Below are positions 26,339-33,901 of a stretch of 64,000 nucleotides of DNA, one piece after another. The translations under genes and the position numbers were made by a program. The notes below the pieces were generated by a model. It was not told the DNA's origin. It made no database searches and saw nothing but the letters and a program-made list of their open reading frames with translations. The stretch's first letter is position 1. Each line of letters starts with the position of its first letter. Source of the DNA: Algoriphagus kandeliae (GTDB lineage: Bacteria > Bacteroidota > Bacteroidia > Cytophagales > Cyclobacteriaceae); assembly GCF_004571135.1 (NCBI RefSeq), contig NZ_SPSB01000002.1, positions 558,001 through 622,000 on the forward strand, read 5' to 3'.

Positions 26339-27136
26339 ATGAAAAAAACTATCCTATTGCTCTTTTTTGCCCTTCTTCCACTATTGGTTTATTCTCAGGA
26401 GAAGCAGGCTTTGTTCTTCGAAATAGATGGGAATTATTGGGAAAAATCCTTAAGCTATCCCCAGCTTTTTGCCCCTGAAAAGGAGAGGTTTGGAGGTGCC
26501 CGGTTATTTTTTGGTTTACCCATGGGAGAAAAATGGTCAATTGGTTTGATGGGTAGTTATCAAGCATATTATGAAGCACAGGAAAACGGTTCCTACAATC
26601 GAGAGTTGTATGGACCAGAACCTGACGAAAATGGAAATCCAATCATTATCGGCACAAGCCGTGTAGAAATGCCCGTCGGTCTTCAAAATGATTTATTTGG
26701 TTTAGGTCTCTTTCTTCAGCGTAGGATTTCTCTCGGAAAAAGGACAACTCTTGCCTTCAATTTCTATGGAATTAGGGAATCAGGGAAAGGTCAATTGGAA
26801 ATTTTTCCAGATTACTCCTATTTGTATTGGCCCTGTCCGAATTGCCTATCCATCGCTCCGGGACCAATTATCAGGGAAATGGAGGAGAAAAATTGGAAAG
26901 CAGGAATTGATATCTCATTTGCTTGGTCGCTCAATGATTGGATGGACTTAGGTATTCGCGCTAATTTTCTGGAATTCCGAAAGCGGACACTTTCTAATAA
27001 TTCTGATATTGTCAATACGCTTGTTTACGATCCGCTTTGGGCTTTGGCGGATGGATATACGGGAGATCGCTATGATTTTGGCTCGGCTGTTTCAAGAGAG
27101 GGCGTTCGGATTTCTCTGACCCTCCGGCCCTTTTGA
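26339..27136 (+). CDS. secreted protein of unknown function, possible outer-membrane barrel
   Basis: A 265-residue protein with a signal peptide (MKKTILLLFFALLPLLVYSQ). The mature part alternates short beta-like stretches with turns (RLFFGLPMGEKWSIGLMGSYQAYY, DLFGLGLFLQRRISLGKRTT, DISFAWSLNDWMDLGIRANF) and ends VRISLTLRPF with a C-terminal phenylalanine, which suits a small outer-membrane barrel. A WPCPNC motif near residue 170 is unusual for a barrel. No family is recognised. The start at 26339 is chosen because the signal peptide begins there; the frame opens at 26312. Confidence 0.7.
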   Translation: MKKTILLLFFALLPLLVYSQEKQALFFEIDGNYWEKSLSYPQLFAPEKERFGGARLFFGLPMGEKWSIGLMGSYQAYYEAQENGSYNRELYGPEPDENGNPIIIGTSRVEMPVGLQNDLFGLGLFLQRRISLGKRTTLAFNFYGIRESGKGQLEIFPDYSYLYWPCPNCLSIAPGPIIREMEEKNWKAGIDISFAWSLNDWMDLGIRANFLEFRKRTLSNNSDIVNTLVYDPLWALADGYTGDRYDFGSAVSREGVRISLTLRPF

Positions 27137-27168
27137 TATTGGAATTAAGAAGACAAGGAAAGAAAGGC

Positions 27169-27176
27169 TACCTTTG
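27169..27176 (+). promoter_or_regulatory. TACCTTTG, -7 box for the RsmB-type methyltransferase gene
   Basis: Exact TAnnTTTG match ending 17 bases before the start codon. No -33 TTTG at the usual distance. Confidence 0.4.
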
Positions 27177-27193
27177 TGTAGAATTTCTCACTA

Positions 27194-28381
27194 ATGAAGC
27201 TACATAATAATACCATCCGCGGAGTGCATTCGGCGCTTGAAGCTATTTTCGAACAAGGACAATATGCCGATAAAGTAATAGAGCGTACCCTCAAGTCCAA
27301 TCCAAAATGGGGAGCTCGGGACCGCTCTTTTATAGCCGAAACTACCTACGAGATGGTCCGCTGGTGGAGATTGATCAACTATCTCAGTCCTTCAGAGGAT
27401 TATTGGGATCTTTTTGGGACTTATTGGTTGATGCAAGGAAATGAACTTCCCAACTGGGAGGAATTTTCAAAGATCAATCCTCAAAAAATCAAAGAAAAAT
27501 ACGAGAAGCTCGATAATCCTGCCATTCTGGAGTCTGTTCCGGATTGGTTATATCAGCTAGGTAAAAAAGAGTTGGGTGAAGAATGGGAGACCGAACTTCA
27601 CAGTCTTAATGAAGAGGCGGAGGTTGTTTTGCGAGTGAATACCCTTAAAACTACCCGTGAGCGATTGAAGGCCCAGCTTATGGAAGAAGGGATTCGAACC
27701 TATCAGATCAAAGGATATCCAGATGCCTTGATTTTGGAGGAAAGACAAAATGTCTTCCGGTCTGCTGCCTTTAAAGCGGGGCTTTTTGAGGTACAAGATG
27801 CTTCCTCTCAATTGGTCGCTGCGGCCTTGGGGGTAGAACCCGGAATGCGTGTGATTGATGCATGCGCAGGTGCAGGGGGAAAAACCCTTCATCTAGCCGC
27901 CTTGATGGAAAATAAAGGCAAAATTCTTTCCATGGATTTGGAAGAATGGAAGCTTCAGCAAACCAAATTAAGAGCTCGAAGAAATGGGATTGATATCATT
28001 GAGAGAAAGGTGATAGAAGGTTCAAAAACCATCAAAAGACTAAAGGAATCCGCAGATCGATTATTGCTGGACGTGCCTTGTTCTGGCTTGGGAGTATTGC
28101 GAAGAAATCCTGATACCAAGTGGAAATTGAGTCCCGAGTCCATCCAGAAAGTGGAGGAAACCCAAGCGGAGATTTTGCAAACCTACCCTTCCATGGTAAA
28201 AAAGGGAGGGCAAATGGTTTATGCGACTTGTAGCATTCTTCCTTCAGAAAATGAAAAGCAGGTTCAGAAGTTTTTGGCTTCTGAAGCAGGTAAAGACTTT
28301 GAATTGATAGAAGAGAAAAAAGTATTCGCCCATCAAAGTGGATTTGATGGATTTTATATAGCCCGATTGCAAAAGAAATAA
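27194..28381 (+). CDS. RsmB/NOP-family RNA m5C methyltransferase
   Basis: A 395-residue SAM-dependent RNA cytosine-5 methyltransferase. An N-terminal NusB-like helical region (residues 1-140, with RDRSFIAETTYEMVRWW) precedes the catalytic domain. SAM motif I is DACAGAGGKTLHLAA. The motif IV cysteine is in DVPCSGLGVLRRNPD, and the motif VI cysteine in ATCSILPSENE. It is similar in layout to RsmB, which modifies C967 of 16S rRNA, but orthology is not certain among NSUN-like proteins. It converges on the universal stress protein gene with 4 bases between. Confidence 0.88.
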   Translation: MKLHNNTIRGVHSALEAIFEQGQYADKVIERTLKSNPKWGARDRSFIAETTYEMVRWWRLINYLSPSEDYWDLFGTYWLMQGNELPNWEEFSKINPQKIKEKYEKLDNPAILESVPDWLYQLGKKELGEEWETELHSLNEEAEVVLRVNTLKTTRERLKAQLMEEGIRTYQIKGYPDALILEERQNVFRSAAFKAGLFEVQDASSQLVAAALGVEPGMRVIDACAGAGGKTLHLAALMENKGKILSMDLEEWKLQQTKLRARRNGIDIIERKVIEGSKTIKRLKESADRLLLDVPCSGLGVLRRNPDTKWKLSPESIQKVEETQAEILQTYPSMVKKGGQMVYATCSILPSENEKQVQKFLASEAGKDFELIEEKKVFAHQSGFDGFYIARLQKK

Positions 28382-28385
28382 AGCT

Positions 28386-29219
28386 CTATTCTAAGCAGAT
28401 CGATAAAATCGGGAAGTTGTGAGCACGAACCAAATTCTCTGTCAAGCTGGGCGTGAAGAATTTGGTGATTCCTGACTTCTCAGATTTTGCCAATACCAAT
28501 ATATCTGGATGATTTCGTTCTGCGTAATACATTACTCCGTTCTCCGGATTTTCAGCATTGGTTAGGAATTGCTGAATGGAGGAATCCCCGTCTTTCATAT
28601 CCTCAAATCGTTCGTCAGATTCTTGATCCTCATAAAAATTATAAGGTGTATTGACAAAAATCAGATCGATCTGAGCTCCAAGTAAGCTCGAAAGGGTCTG
28701 TAATTTTTTGAGAACTGGTTTTTGATTTTCCTCTAGGGTAGTCAGAAAAGCAATCTTTTTGATCTCCGGTCTTATAGGGGCATCCTTTACGATAAGCAAT
28801 GGGATTTTGATATTCCGGAGCATTTTTTGAGCATAGGACCCCATGTAGAAAGGTTTCCTTGATCCCCGACCTTCAGAACCCATTATTACCATGTCAGGCT
28901 TGGAGTTAATCACATGTTCAAATACAGTTTCGGAGCCGTAACTGTAAACCAGAGATGAAGTAGCCAAAATTCCCAAATGCTCGAACTCACCTACCAAGGC
29001 AAATAATTTGGCATTAGCAGTAGCAATTTCCTGTAAAGTTTCAGGGTAAAACTGTTCCTTTTCCTTTTCTAAATTAACCCAGTCCACCGGAGTGGTCAGG
29101 ATATGCATTACTTCTACCTTTCCTTGGACTTTTTTGGCGATTTCTTTTGCGAAGAAAGTGGCATAGCCAGCTACCTCCGAAAAATCGGTCATTAGCAGAA
29201 TTTTGGCTCCAGTCTTCAT
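28386..29219 (-). CDS. universal stress protein, tandem UspA domains
   Basis: A 277-residue cytoplasmic protein with two UspA-like halves. The first (residues 1-145) begins ILLMTDFSEVAGYATFFAKEIA and ends in the ATP-binding type motif GSEGRGSRKPFYMGSYAQKML, close to G-2x-G-9x-G(S/T). The second half (about 150-277, KKIAFLTTLEENQKPVLKKL) is more degenerate but ends SLTENLVRAHNFPILSI. Such proteins respond to stress or growth arrest through nucleotide binding. It is monocistronic, with a TAGTTTTG box upstream. Confidence 0.88.
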   Translation of the reverse strand: MKTGAKILLMTDFSEVAGYATFFAKEIAKKVQGKVEVMHILTTPVDWVNLEKEKEQFYPETLQEIATANAKLFALVGEFEHLGILATSSLVYSYGSETVFEHVINSKPDMVIMGSEGRGSRKPFYMGSYAQKMLRNIKIPLLIVKDAPIRPEIKKIAFLTTLEENQKPVLKKLQTLSSLLGAQIDLIFVNTPYNFYEDQESDERFEDMKDGDSSIQQFLTNAENPENGVMYYAERNHPDILVLAKSEKSGITKFFTPSLTENLVRAHNFPILSICLE

Positions 29220-29251
29220 CTCATAGGGATGTTTGGTAATGCCCTAAATTA

Positions 29252-29259
29252 CAAAACTA
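29252..29259 (-). promoter_or_regulatory. TAGTTTTG, -7 box for the universal stress protein gene
   Basis: Exact TAnnTTTG match on the minus strand, 33 bases before the start codon. The -33 element is not clear. Apart from this box and the 29404-29467 element, the 29220-29488 gap shows nothing I can name. Confidence 0.4.
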
Positions 29260-29403
29260 CATCAGGTTTGGGCGTGAGGAAAGTGAGTTGAAAAGTTGAT
29301 TTTTATCAGCTAAAACCCAGCTTATCAAGAGATTTCATTCTTAAGCTAAATCTAAAAAGTAAAGCCGATTTCATTCCTTGAATTGTACCTAAGTATCCGT
29401 GCT

Positions 29404-29467
29404 GGTACGGATAAAAAACCCGCATTTTTTGGTATTTCCTTCGAATAAAAAGTAGGTCAACTTGCAA
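29404..29467 (+). promoter_or_regulatory. promoter element shared with 33365-33428 (copy 1)
   Basis: Three blocks, GGTACGGAT (29404), TTGGTATTT (29429-29437) and CAACTTGCAA (29458-29467), occur with exactly the same spacing as at 33365-33428, 22 bases before the start at 29489. The CAACTTGCAA block contains the short inverted repeat TTGCAA. No TAnnTTTG box is present, so it may be a regulated or alternative-sigma promoter. Confidence 0.55.
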
Positions 29468-29488
29468 GCTGTATTTCTTTATAATCTT

Positions 29489-30544
29489 ATGAAAAGTCTA
29501 TTACTAATTTTCCTGCTTCTATTTGTAGAATTTATGCCTGGGTCTGTTTTTTCTGAAAAAGACCTTAAAATCACCAGTTATAATAAGAAAAAACAAGGTA
29601 GCAAGGCTCCTAAAAAAGTTTTTATCCGATCCTTTAACGCATATTTTGAAGTATTTGAAGAGGCTTCAGCCAAAACCTCCGGATCTAAGAAAGAGCGAGC
29701 AAATCGTACCACATTCACCTCTGGAACTTCTACCAGAATGGGAGTTCAGATACAGGGAGTTGATGTGCCAGATTTTCAACAAATGATTGATGAAGCCTAT
29801 GAATCTTTTGTCAATCAATTGAAAAGTCAAGGCTTTGAGATCATGACAGCCGATGAAGCAAGCCAATTTGAGTACTATCAAGGATGGACCAAAATGAGAG
29901 GGGGGGCTTCCTCGGATTCCCAAGTTGAAGGTTATATCATGGTAACTCCCACGGGATATGAATATTTAGTGAAATCGGTAACAAAAGAAGGGAAAGAGAA
30001 AAAAGGTGGAGGGCTTGTGGACCCTACTCCAAAAATTTCAAAGGAATTAGAGAACGCTTTTATCGCAGATGTGACTTTTGCCTTTCCTTTTGTAAATCTT
30101 GATGCAGATGCCTCTGTATGGACTAATTCTTCATCTGTAAAAGCAACAATCGGGTATCGAATAGATCCATTTCTGGACCCAAGTGAAAATAACAGGTCGA
30201 TCTCCAACTTTGGATCTTCTGTGATTCCTACTCAAGTTCGATTCGTTTCCGGCTTGGACATAGGAAGTAGTCCACTGTTCAACGCTAAAGTCGAACCTAA
30301 AAAAGCAGTGTTTGCAGAAGGGGTATTTAAAGACAAAAAAATAAAGGAAGTCACCCAAGCACAAACAGATATGTTTTCCAAAACAAGCTATACTCAACTC
30401 GTTATGACTTCCGGAGACCAGGCTACTGTTGCTTCCCATTTTGCCGATTGTGACCGAGATGCTTATGTTCAGTTTGCCTCGGGAGCTATGAAGGACATGA
30501 TTGATACAGGTATTTCTAATTTCTTCGAGTTGACTCAGGAATAG
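29489..30544 (+). CDS. secreted protein of unknown function
   Basis: A 351-residue exported protein. Residues 1-22 form a signal peptide (MKSLLLIFLLLFVEFMPGSVFS). The rest is soluble, with alpha/beta-like segments: DFQQMIDEAYESFVNQLKSQ followed by GFEIMTADEASQFEYY, then FIADVTFAFPFVNLDA, and a conserved-looking end DRDAYVQFASGAMKDMID. The order, a helix followed by a GF-(E/D)-(I/V)-(M/V) strand, recalls periplasmic proteins of the TolB-N or CsgG type, but I cannot assign a family. The start at 29489 follows the signal peptide; the frame opens at 29462. It shares its promoter layout with the 33442 gene and lies beside the two-component genes. Confidence 0.7.
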   Translation: MKSLLLIFLLLFVEFMPGSVFSEKDLKITSYNKKKQGSKAPKKVFIRSFNAYFEVFEEASAKTSGSKKERANRTTFTSGTSTRMGVQIQGVDVPDFQQMIDEAYESFVNQLKSQGFEIMTADEASQFEYYQGWTKMRGGASSDSQVEGYIMVTPTGYEYLVKSVTKEGKEKKGGGLVDPTPKISKELENAFIADVTFAFPFVNLDADASVWTNSSSVKATIGYRIDPFLDPSENNRSISNFGSSVIPTQVRFVSGLDIGSSPLFNAKVEPKKAVFAEGVFKDKKIKEVTQAQTDMFSKTSYTQLVMTSGDQATVASHFADCDRDAYVQFASGAMKDMIDTGISNFFELTQE

Positions 30545-30559
30545 ACACTAGACCATTCC

Positions 30560-31177
30560 TCACACGAGGTTATTTTCTAGGGCAAATTTCAAAAGACCAA
30601 CCAAGGTGTTGGTCTTTGTTTTTTGGTAGATGTTTTTCCTGTGGGTCTCTACTGTACGCTCAGAGATATGGAGTTTTTCACCGATTTCTTTATTCGAATA
30701 CTCCTCAAAAATCAATCTGAGTACTTCTTTTTCACGATCAGTCAAGATTCGCTCATCTTCTGGAAAGCGCATTCGCTGAATCAGGATTTTCTGGATTTCT
30801 GTACTGAAATACAAACCTCCCCCTGCTACTTCCCTCACGGCTTTAAGCAATTCCTCGTGAGCAGCTTTTTTCAAAACATACCCTTCTGCATTTGTGGAAA
30901 GGGCTTCTTTGACCCGATAAGGTTCTTCGTGCATGCTCAGAAAAATCAATTTAGTTTGAGGAAAGAGAGCCTTGACTTTTTGCGCAAAAGCAATCCCCCC
31001 AATTTCTGGAATAGAAATATCCGAGACGATCAAGTCCGGTACTTCTGATTGGATCTGAATTAGCGCATGCTCCACGGTGGAAGCGACATGTACCTGCTTA
31101 ACGAAGGATTGGTTTTGAAGCAAGAACTTCAGGCCGTCCAATAGAATTTGATGGTCGTCAACAAGTAGAATTTTCAT
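30560..31177 (-). CDS. NarL/LuxR-type response regulator
   Basis: A 205-residue two-component response regulator. The receiver domain (1-118) has the acidic pair Asp7-Asp8, phosphoacceptor Asp53 (VSDISIPEIGG), Ser81 and Lys103. The C-terminal LuxR-type helix-turn-helix (about 140-205) includes LTDREKEVLRLIFEEYSNKEIGEKL and ISERTVETHRKNIY. It lies 14 bases after the TPR histidine kinase gene and is clearly its partner. Its targets may be the two genes with matching promoter elements that flank the pair (29489 and 33442). Confidence 0.93.
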   Translation of the reverse strand: MKILLVDDHQILLDGLKFLLQNQSFVKQVHVASTVEHALIQIQSEVPDLIVSDISIPEIGGIAFAQKVKALFPQTKLIFLSMHEEPYRVKEALSTNAEGYVLKKAAHEELLKAVREVAGGGLYFSTEIQKILIQRMRFPEDERILTDREKEVLRLIFEEYSNKEIGEKLHISERTVETHRKNIYQKTKTNTLVGLLKFALENNLV

Positions 31178-31191
31178 AGAAAAAAATCAAA

Positions 31192-33213
31192 TTAATTTGG
31201 GTGTTGAACATACGGAAAAGTAACTAAAAGTTCTGTCCCCTGCTGTCCTGGCTGGGTAAATAGTTCCAGTTTTCCATTAAGCAGCTCTGTGCGCGTGGTG
31301 ATATTTCTCCAGCCGTTTCGCTTGCTTTGTTTGAAAATACCTGCATCAAAACCATTCCCATCATCCAAGATTTGAAGTTGGGCAGTTCCATGATTTTGAG
31401 AGATTCTGAGCGAGATTTGATGGGCTTGGGCGTACTTGAGCACATTATTGATCCATTCTTGACAAATTCTGAAAAGATTGATTTCGACTAGTTCATCCAT
31501 TCGATTGGGAAGGTTTTCTGTCGAAATATCGAGGTGGACTTTTTGACCTGCATTGATGCGATGAGCTAAATCCTCCAAGGCCGGTATCAACCCAAAGCGG
31601 ATTAATGTAGCCGGCATGAGGTCATAGACCACATTGCTGATTTCCTTGGACATTTCATCCAAAACTAAATCCGTTCGGCTGACGAGTTCAGTTTTTAATT
31701 CTTCCTGAGCCTGATTGCTTTTGAGTTGGGAGACATACATCCGAAGGGCTGAAATATATTGCCCAAATCCATCATGAAGGTCTTGAGCCATGCGCCGGCG
31801 TTCCTGTTCCTGAGATTCGATTGAGGCTTGGATGTAGGCTTCATTGACTTTCAGCTTCCGGTCTTTTAAAAGAAGATCTTGCTTTCGTTTGTTTTGTTTT
31901 TGATAGAAAACAAAAGTACCACCCAACATAAGCAAGAGTAAGCCCAAGGCGGCAAAGCCAAAATAATTTCTTTGAAGGATAGCACTTTGCTCTAAGATTT
32001 CAGATTGTTGCAAAGCGATTTGATTTTCCTTCTTTTCCAGATCATATCGTACTTGCAAATCTGTCAGAAGTTTGGCGTTTTCCTCATTGAAAACTTTCTT
32101 GTTCAATTCTACATATTCCTCCAAGTAGGCATTTCCTTTCTCAAAGTCTCCTTTTCTGAAATAAATTTTTGCTAAGGCATTTTTCAGGGTTAAGGAGTAA
32201 TTAACTAGCTCCGGGTTTTCATCCAATACCTGAAGCCCTCGGTTGGCAAATTCCAGTGCCTTATCTGTTTGCCCCAAATCAATGTGCCCTGTGGCCGCAT
32301 TACTTACGATGCTGAGTTCCATTTTGGGGTCAGGAGTAAAGCCGTCCGAGTCATCCAAGGCGATAGTTAGCATCAGTAGTCCCTTTTCATAGTTTTTTTG
32401 TCCTATATAAAGAGCTCCGAGGTTGTCATGCACTCGGTGAAAAAGGACCTTATTTTCAGCAGTTTTGGCATTTTCAATGGCTTGTTGATAGTATTTTTCA
32501 GCCCGCTCCTCTTCTCCCATAAGCCTGTAGCAAATACCCAGATTTGCAGATGAAATCGCAATTCCATTTGGATCCTTTAATCGCTCCCGGATTTCCAAAG
32601 CTTCCAGATGATACTTGATAGCTTGGTCGTAAAGTTCGAGTTCCTGATTGGCAAGCCCAAGATTCGAAATACTGCTCACAAAATTAGCTTCGAGGGCATT
32701 GGGATCATTTCGGCTGATCTCCAGTGACTTGGAGAAATAATCAATGGCTGATTTGTAGTCCGAAGAGTTGAGCCGATTCATCCCTAAATTATTGAATGAC
32801 CGCTGTTCCAAAGCTTTCCATCCTTGTTTTTGGCTTTCTTCGAGTATTTGGGAAAAAATAATCAGCGAACTGTCTGTCTGCTGATGGACATCGTAGTAGA
32901 TGCCGAGATTTTGAAGGATTTCAAAGTAAATGCGGGATTTGCCTAACTCCTTTTCAGCCATTTTCAGGACTTCTTGAATTTTGGGTTTGGCTTCTTCTCC
33001 ATCACTGAAAATCATAGAAAAAGTACGTTGCTGAATGGCTCGATAGCGAATAGAATCAGAGAGGTTCTGATTTTGAAAAACTTGCTCTAAGCTATCAGCT
33101 CTTGATTGTTGCTTGCCTAAAGCCAGAGATGTGACTACCAAAAAAATAAAGAGGAAAGAAATGCTGTAGAGTTTTTTCAATGGAGGTATTTTATTCTCAC
33201 AAAGTAACTTCAC
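31192..33213 (-). CDS. TPR-containing sensor histidine kinase, HisKA_3 (NarX-like) type
   Basis: A 673-residue membrane kinase. A signal anchor is at about 15-33. Seven or so tetratricopeptide repeats fill 50-375, a coiled coil covers 378-412, and a transmembrane segment lies at 418-437. The HisKA_3 dimerisation helix has phosphoacceptor His480 (MAQDLHDGFGQYISALRM). The ATPase domain includes the N box CQEWINNVLKYAQA, LDDGNGFD and the final GTELLVTFPY. The TPR part would lie in the periplasm and presumably binds a peptide or protein signal. This kind of TPR kinase with a NarL-type regulator is frequent in Bacteroidota. Confidence 0.92.
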   Translation of the reverse strand: MKLLCENKIPPLKKLYSISFLFIFLVVTSLALGKQQSRADSLEQVFQNQNLSDSIRYRAIQQRTFSMIFSDGEEAKPKIQEVLKMAEKELGKSRIYFEILQNLGIYYDVHQQTDSSLIIFSQILEESQKQGWKALEQRSFNNLGMNRLNSSDYKSAIDYFSKSLEISRNDPNALEANFVSSISNLGLANQELELYDQAIKYHLEALEIRERLKDPNGIAISSANLGICYRLMGEEERAEKYYQQAIENAKTAENKVLFHRVHDNLGALYIGQKNYEKGLLMLTIALDDSDGFTPDPKMELSIVSNAATGHIDLGQTDKALEFANRGLQVLDENPELVNYSLTLKNALAKIYFRKGDFEKGNAYLEEYVELNKKVFNEENAKLLTDLQVRYDLEKKENQIALQQSEILEQSAILQRNYFGFAALGLLLLMLGGTFVFYQKQNKRKQDLLLKDRKLKVNEAYIQASIESQEQERRRMAQDLHDGFGQYISALRMYVSQLKSNQAQEELKTELVSRTDLVLDEMSKEISNVVYDLMPATLIRFGLIPALEDLAHRINAGQKVHLDISTENLPNRMDELVEINLFRICQEWINNVLKYAQAHQISLRISQNHGTAQLQILDDGNGFDAGIFKQSKRNGWRNITTRTELLNGKLELFTQPGQQGTELLVTFPYVQHPN

Positions 33214-33364
33214 TGATTATTTAATCAAACCATTTTTAGCGTAAAGGTTCAGTTTTTTCTTCAAATAATGATGTGGGCGTACTTTCGGGAAAAGTAGGAG
33301 AATTTTGAAAACAGCGTTTCCCATTGCTTGCTCTATCCCTTCCAAACCAAATAATATACCCATT

Positions 33365-33428
33365 GGCACGGATGCCAAATACCCGATTCTTGGTATTTAC
33401 CCTAGCACTTTTTAAAAACAACTTGCAA
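33365..33428 (+). promoter_or_regulatory. promoter element shared with 29404-29467 (copy 2)
   Basis: Blocks GGCACGGAT (33365), TTGGTATTT (33390-33398) and CAACTTGCAA (33419-33428) with the same spacing as copy 1, ending 13 bases before the start at 33442. Within it, AAATACC and GGTATTT form a perfect 7-base inverted repeat. No TAnnTTTG box. The remainder of the 33214-33441 gap shows nothing further. Confidence 0.55.
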
Positions 33429-33441
33429 TCAAAAACGCAGC

Positions 33442-33885
33442 ATGAAACTCAGATCCCTATTACTTGGCCTCCTGGCTTTTGTTTTTTTTGCTTGTCCGGA
33501 CAAGGACGATAAAATCCCTCAGGGCTCGCTCAATGTCGAAGCCTCAATCGATGGAGAGGCCTGGAGAGGAGCCGGAAATAGTCGAATCACCTCGGTGGGT
33601 GGATTTACGGCTTTTGCTATTGCCGCCGGTTCAACTGACCGCTCCAGTTTAGCATTGACATTGGATGCTGAGCGCACGGGGGATTTTGATCTGGCAGGAA
33701 AGGGCATTTGGACTACTGCTAATCAGGTGGTTCACACGGCTAGCTCAGGGACGCTCACCATTACCAAGCTTGATAACGATAAGGTTTCAGGCACTTTTTC
33801 TTTCGTGGCTCAGCCAGCTACAGGTGGAGGTTCTGAAGTCATAATTACTAACGGGAAGTTTACCGATGTCAATATCATGCGATAA
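33442..33885 (+). CDS. small lipoprotein, DUF6252-like
   Basis: A 147-residue lipoprotein with lipobox VFFAC (Cys18), followed by PDKDDK. The mature part is a single beta-sandwich-like domain: LNVEASIDGEAWRG opens it, GTLTITKLDNDKVSGTFSF and VIITNGKFTDVNI close it. This resembles the DUF6252 domain of Bacteroidota surface lipoproteins. No catalytic residues are apparent. It is followed after 16 bases by the TIG-domain lipoprotein and shares the 33365-33428 promoter element. Confidence 0.65.
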   Translation: MKLRSLLLGLLAFVFFACPDKDDKIPQGSLNVEASIDGEAWRGAGNSRITSVGGFTAFAIAAGSTDRSSLALTLDAERTGDFDLAGKGIWTTANQVVHTASSGTLTITKLDNDKVSGTFSFVAQPATGGGSEVIITNGKFTDVNIMR

Positions 33886-33901
33886 TTAAGATTCAATACT
33901 T

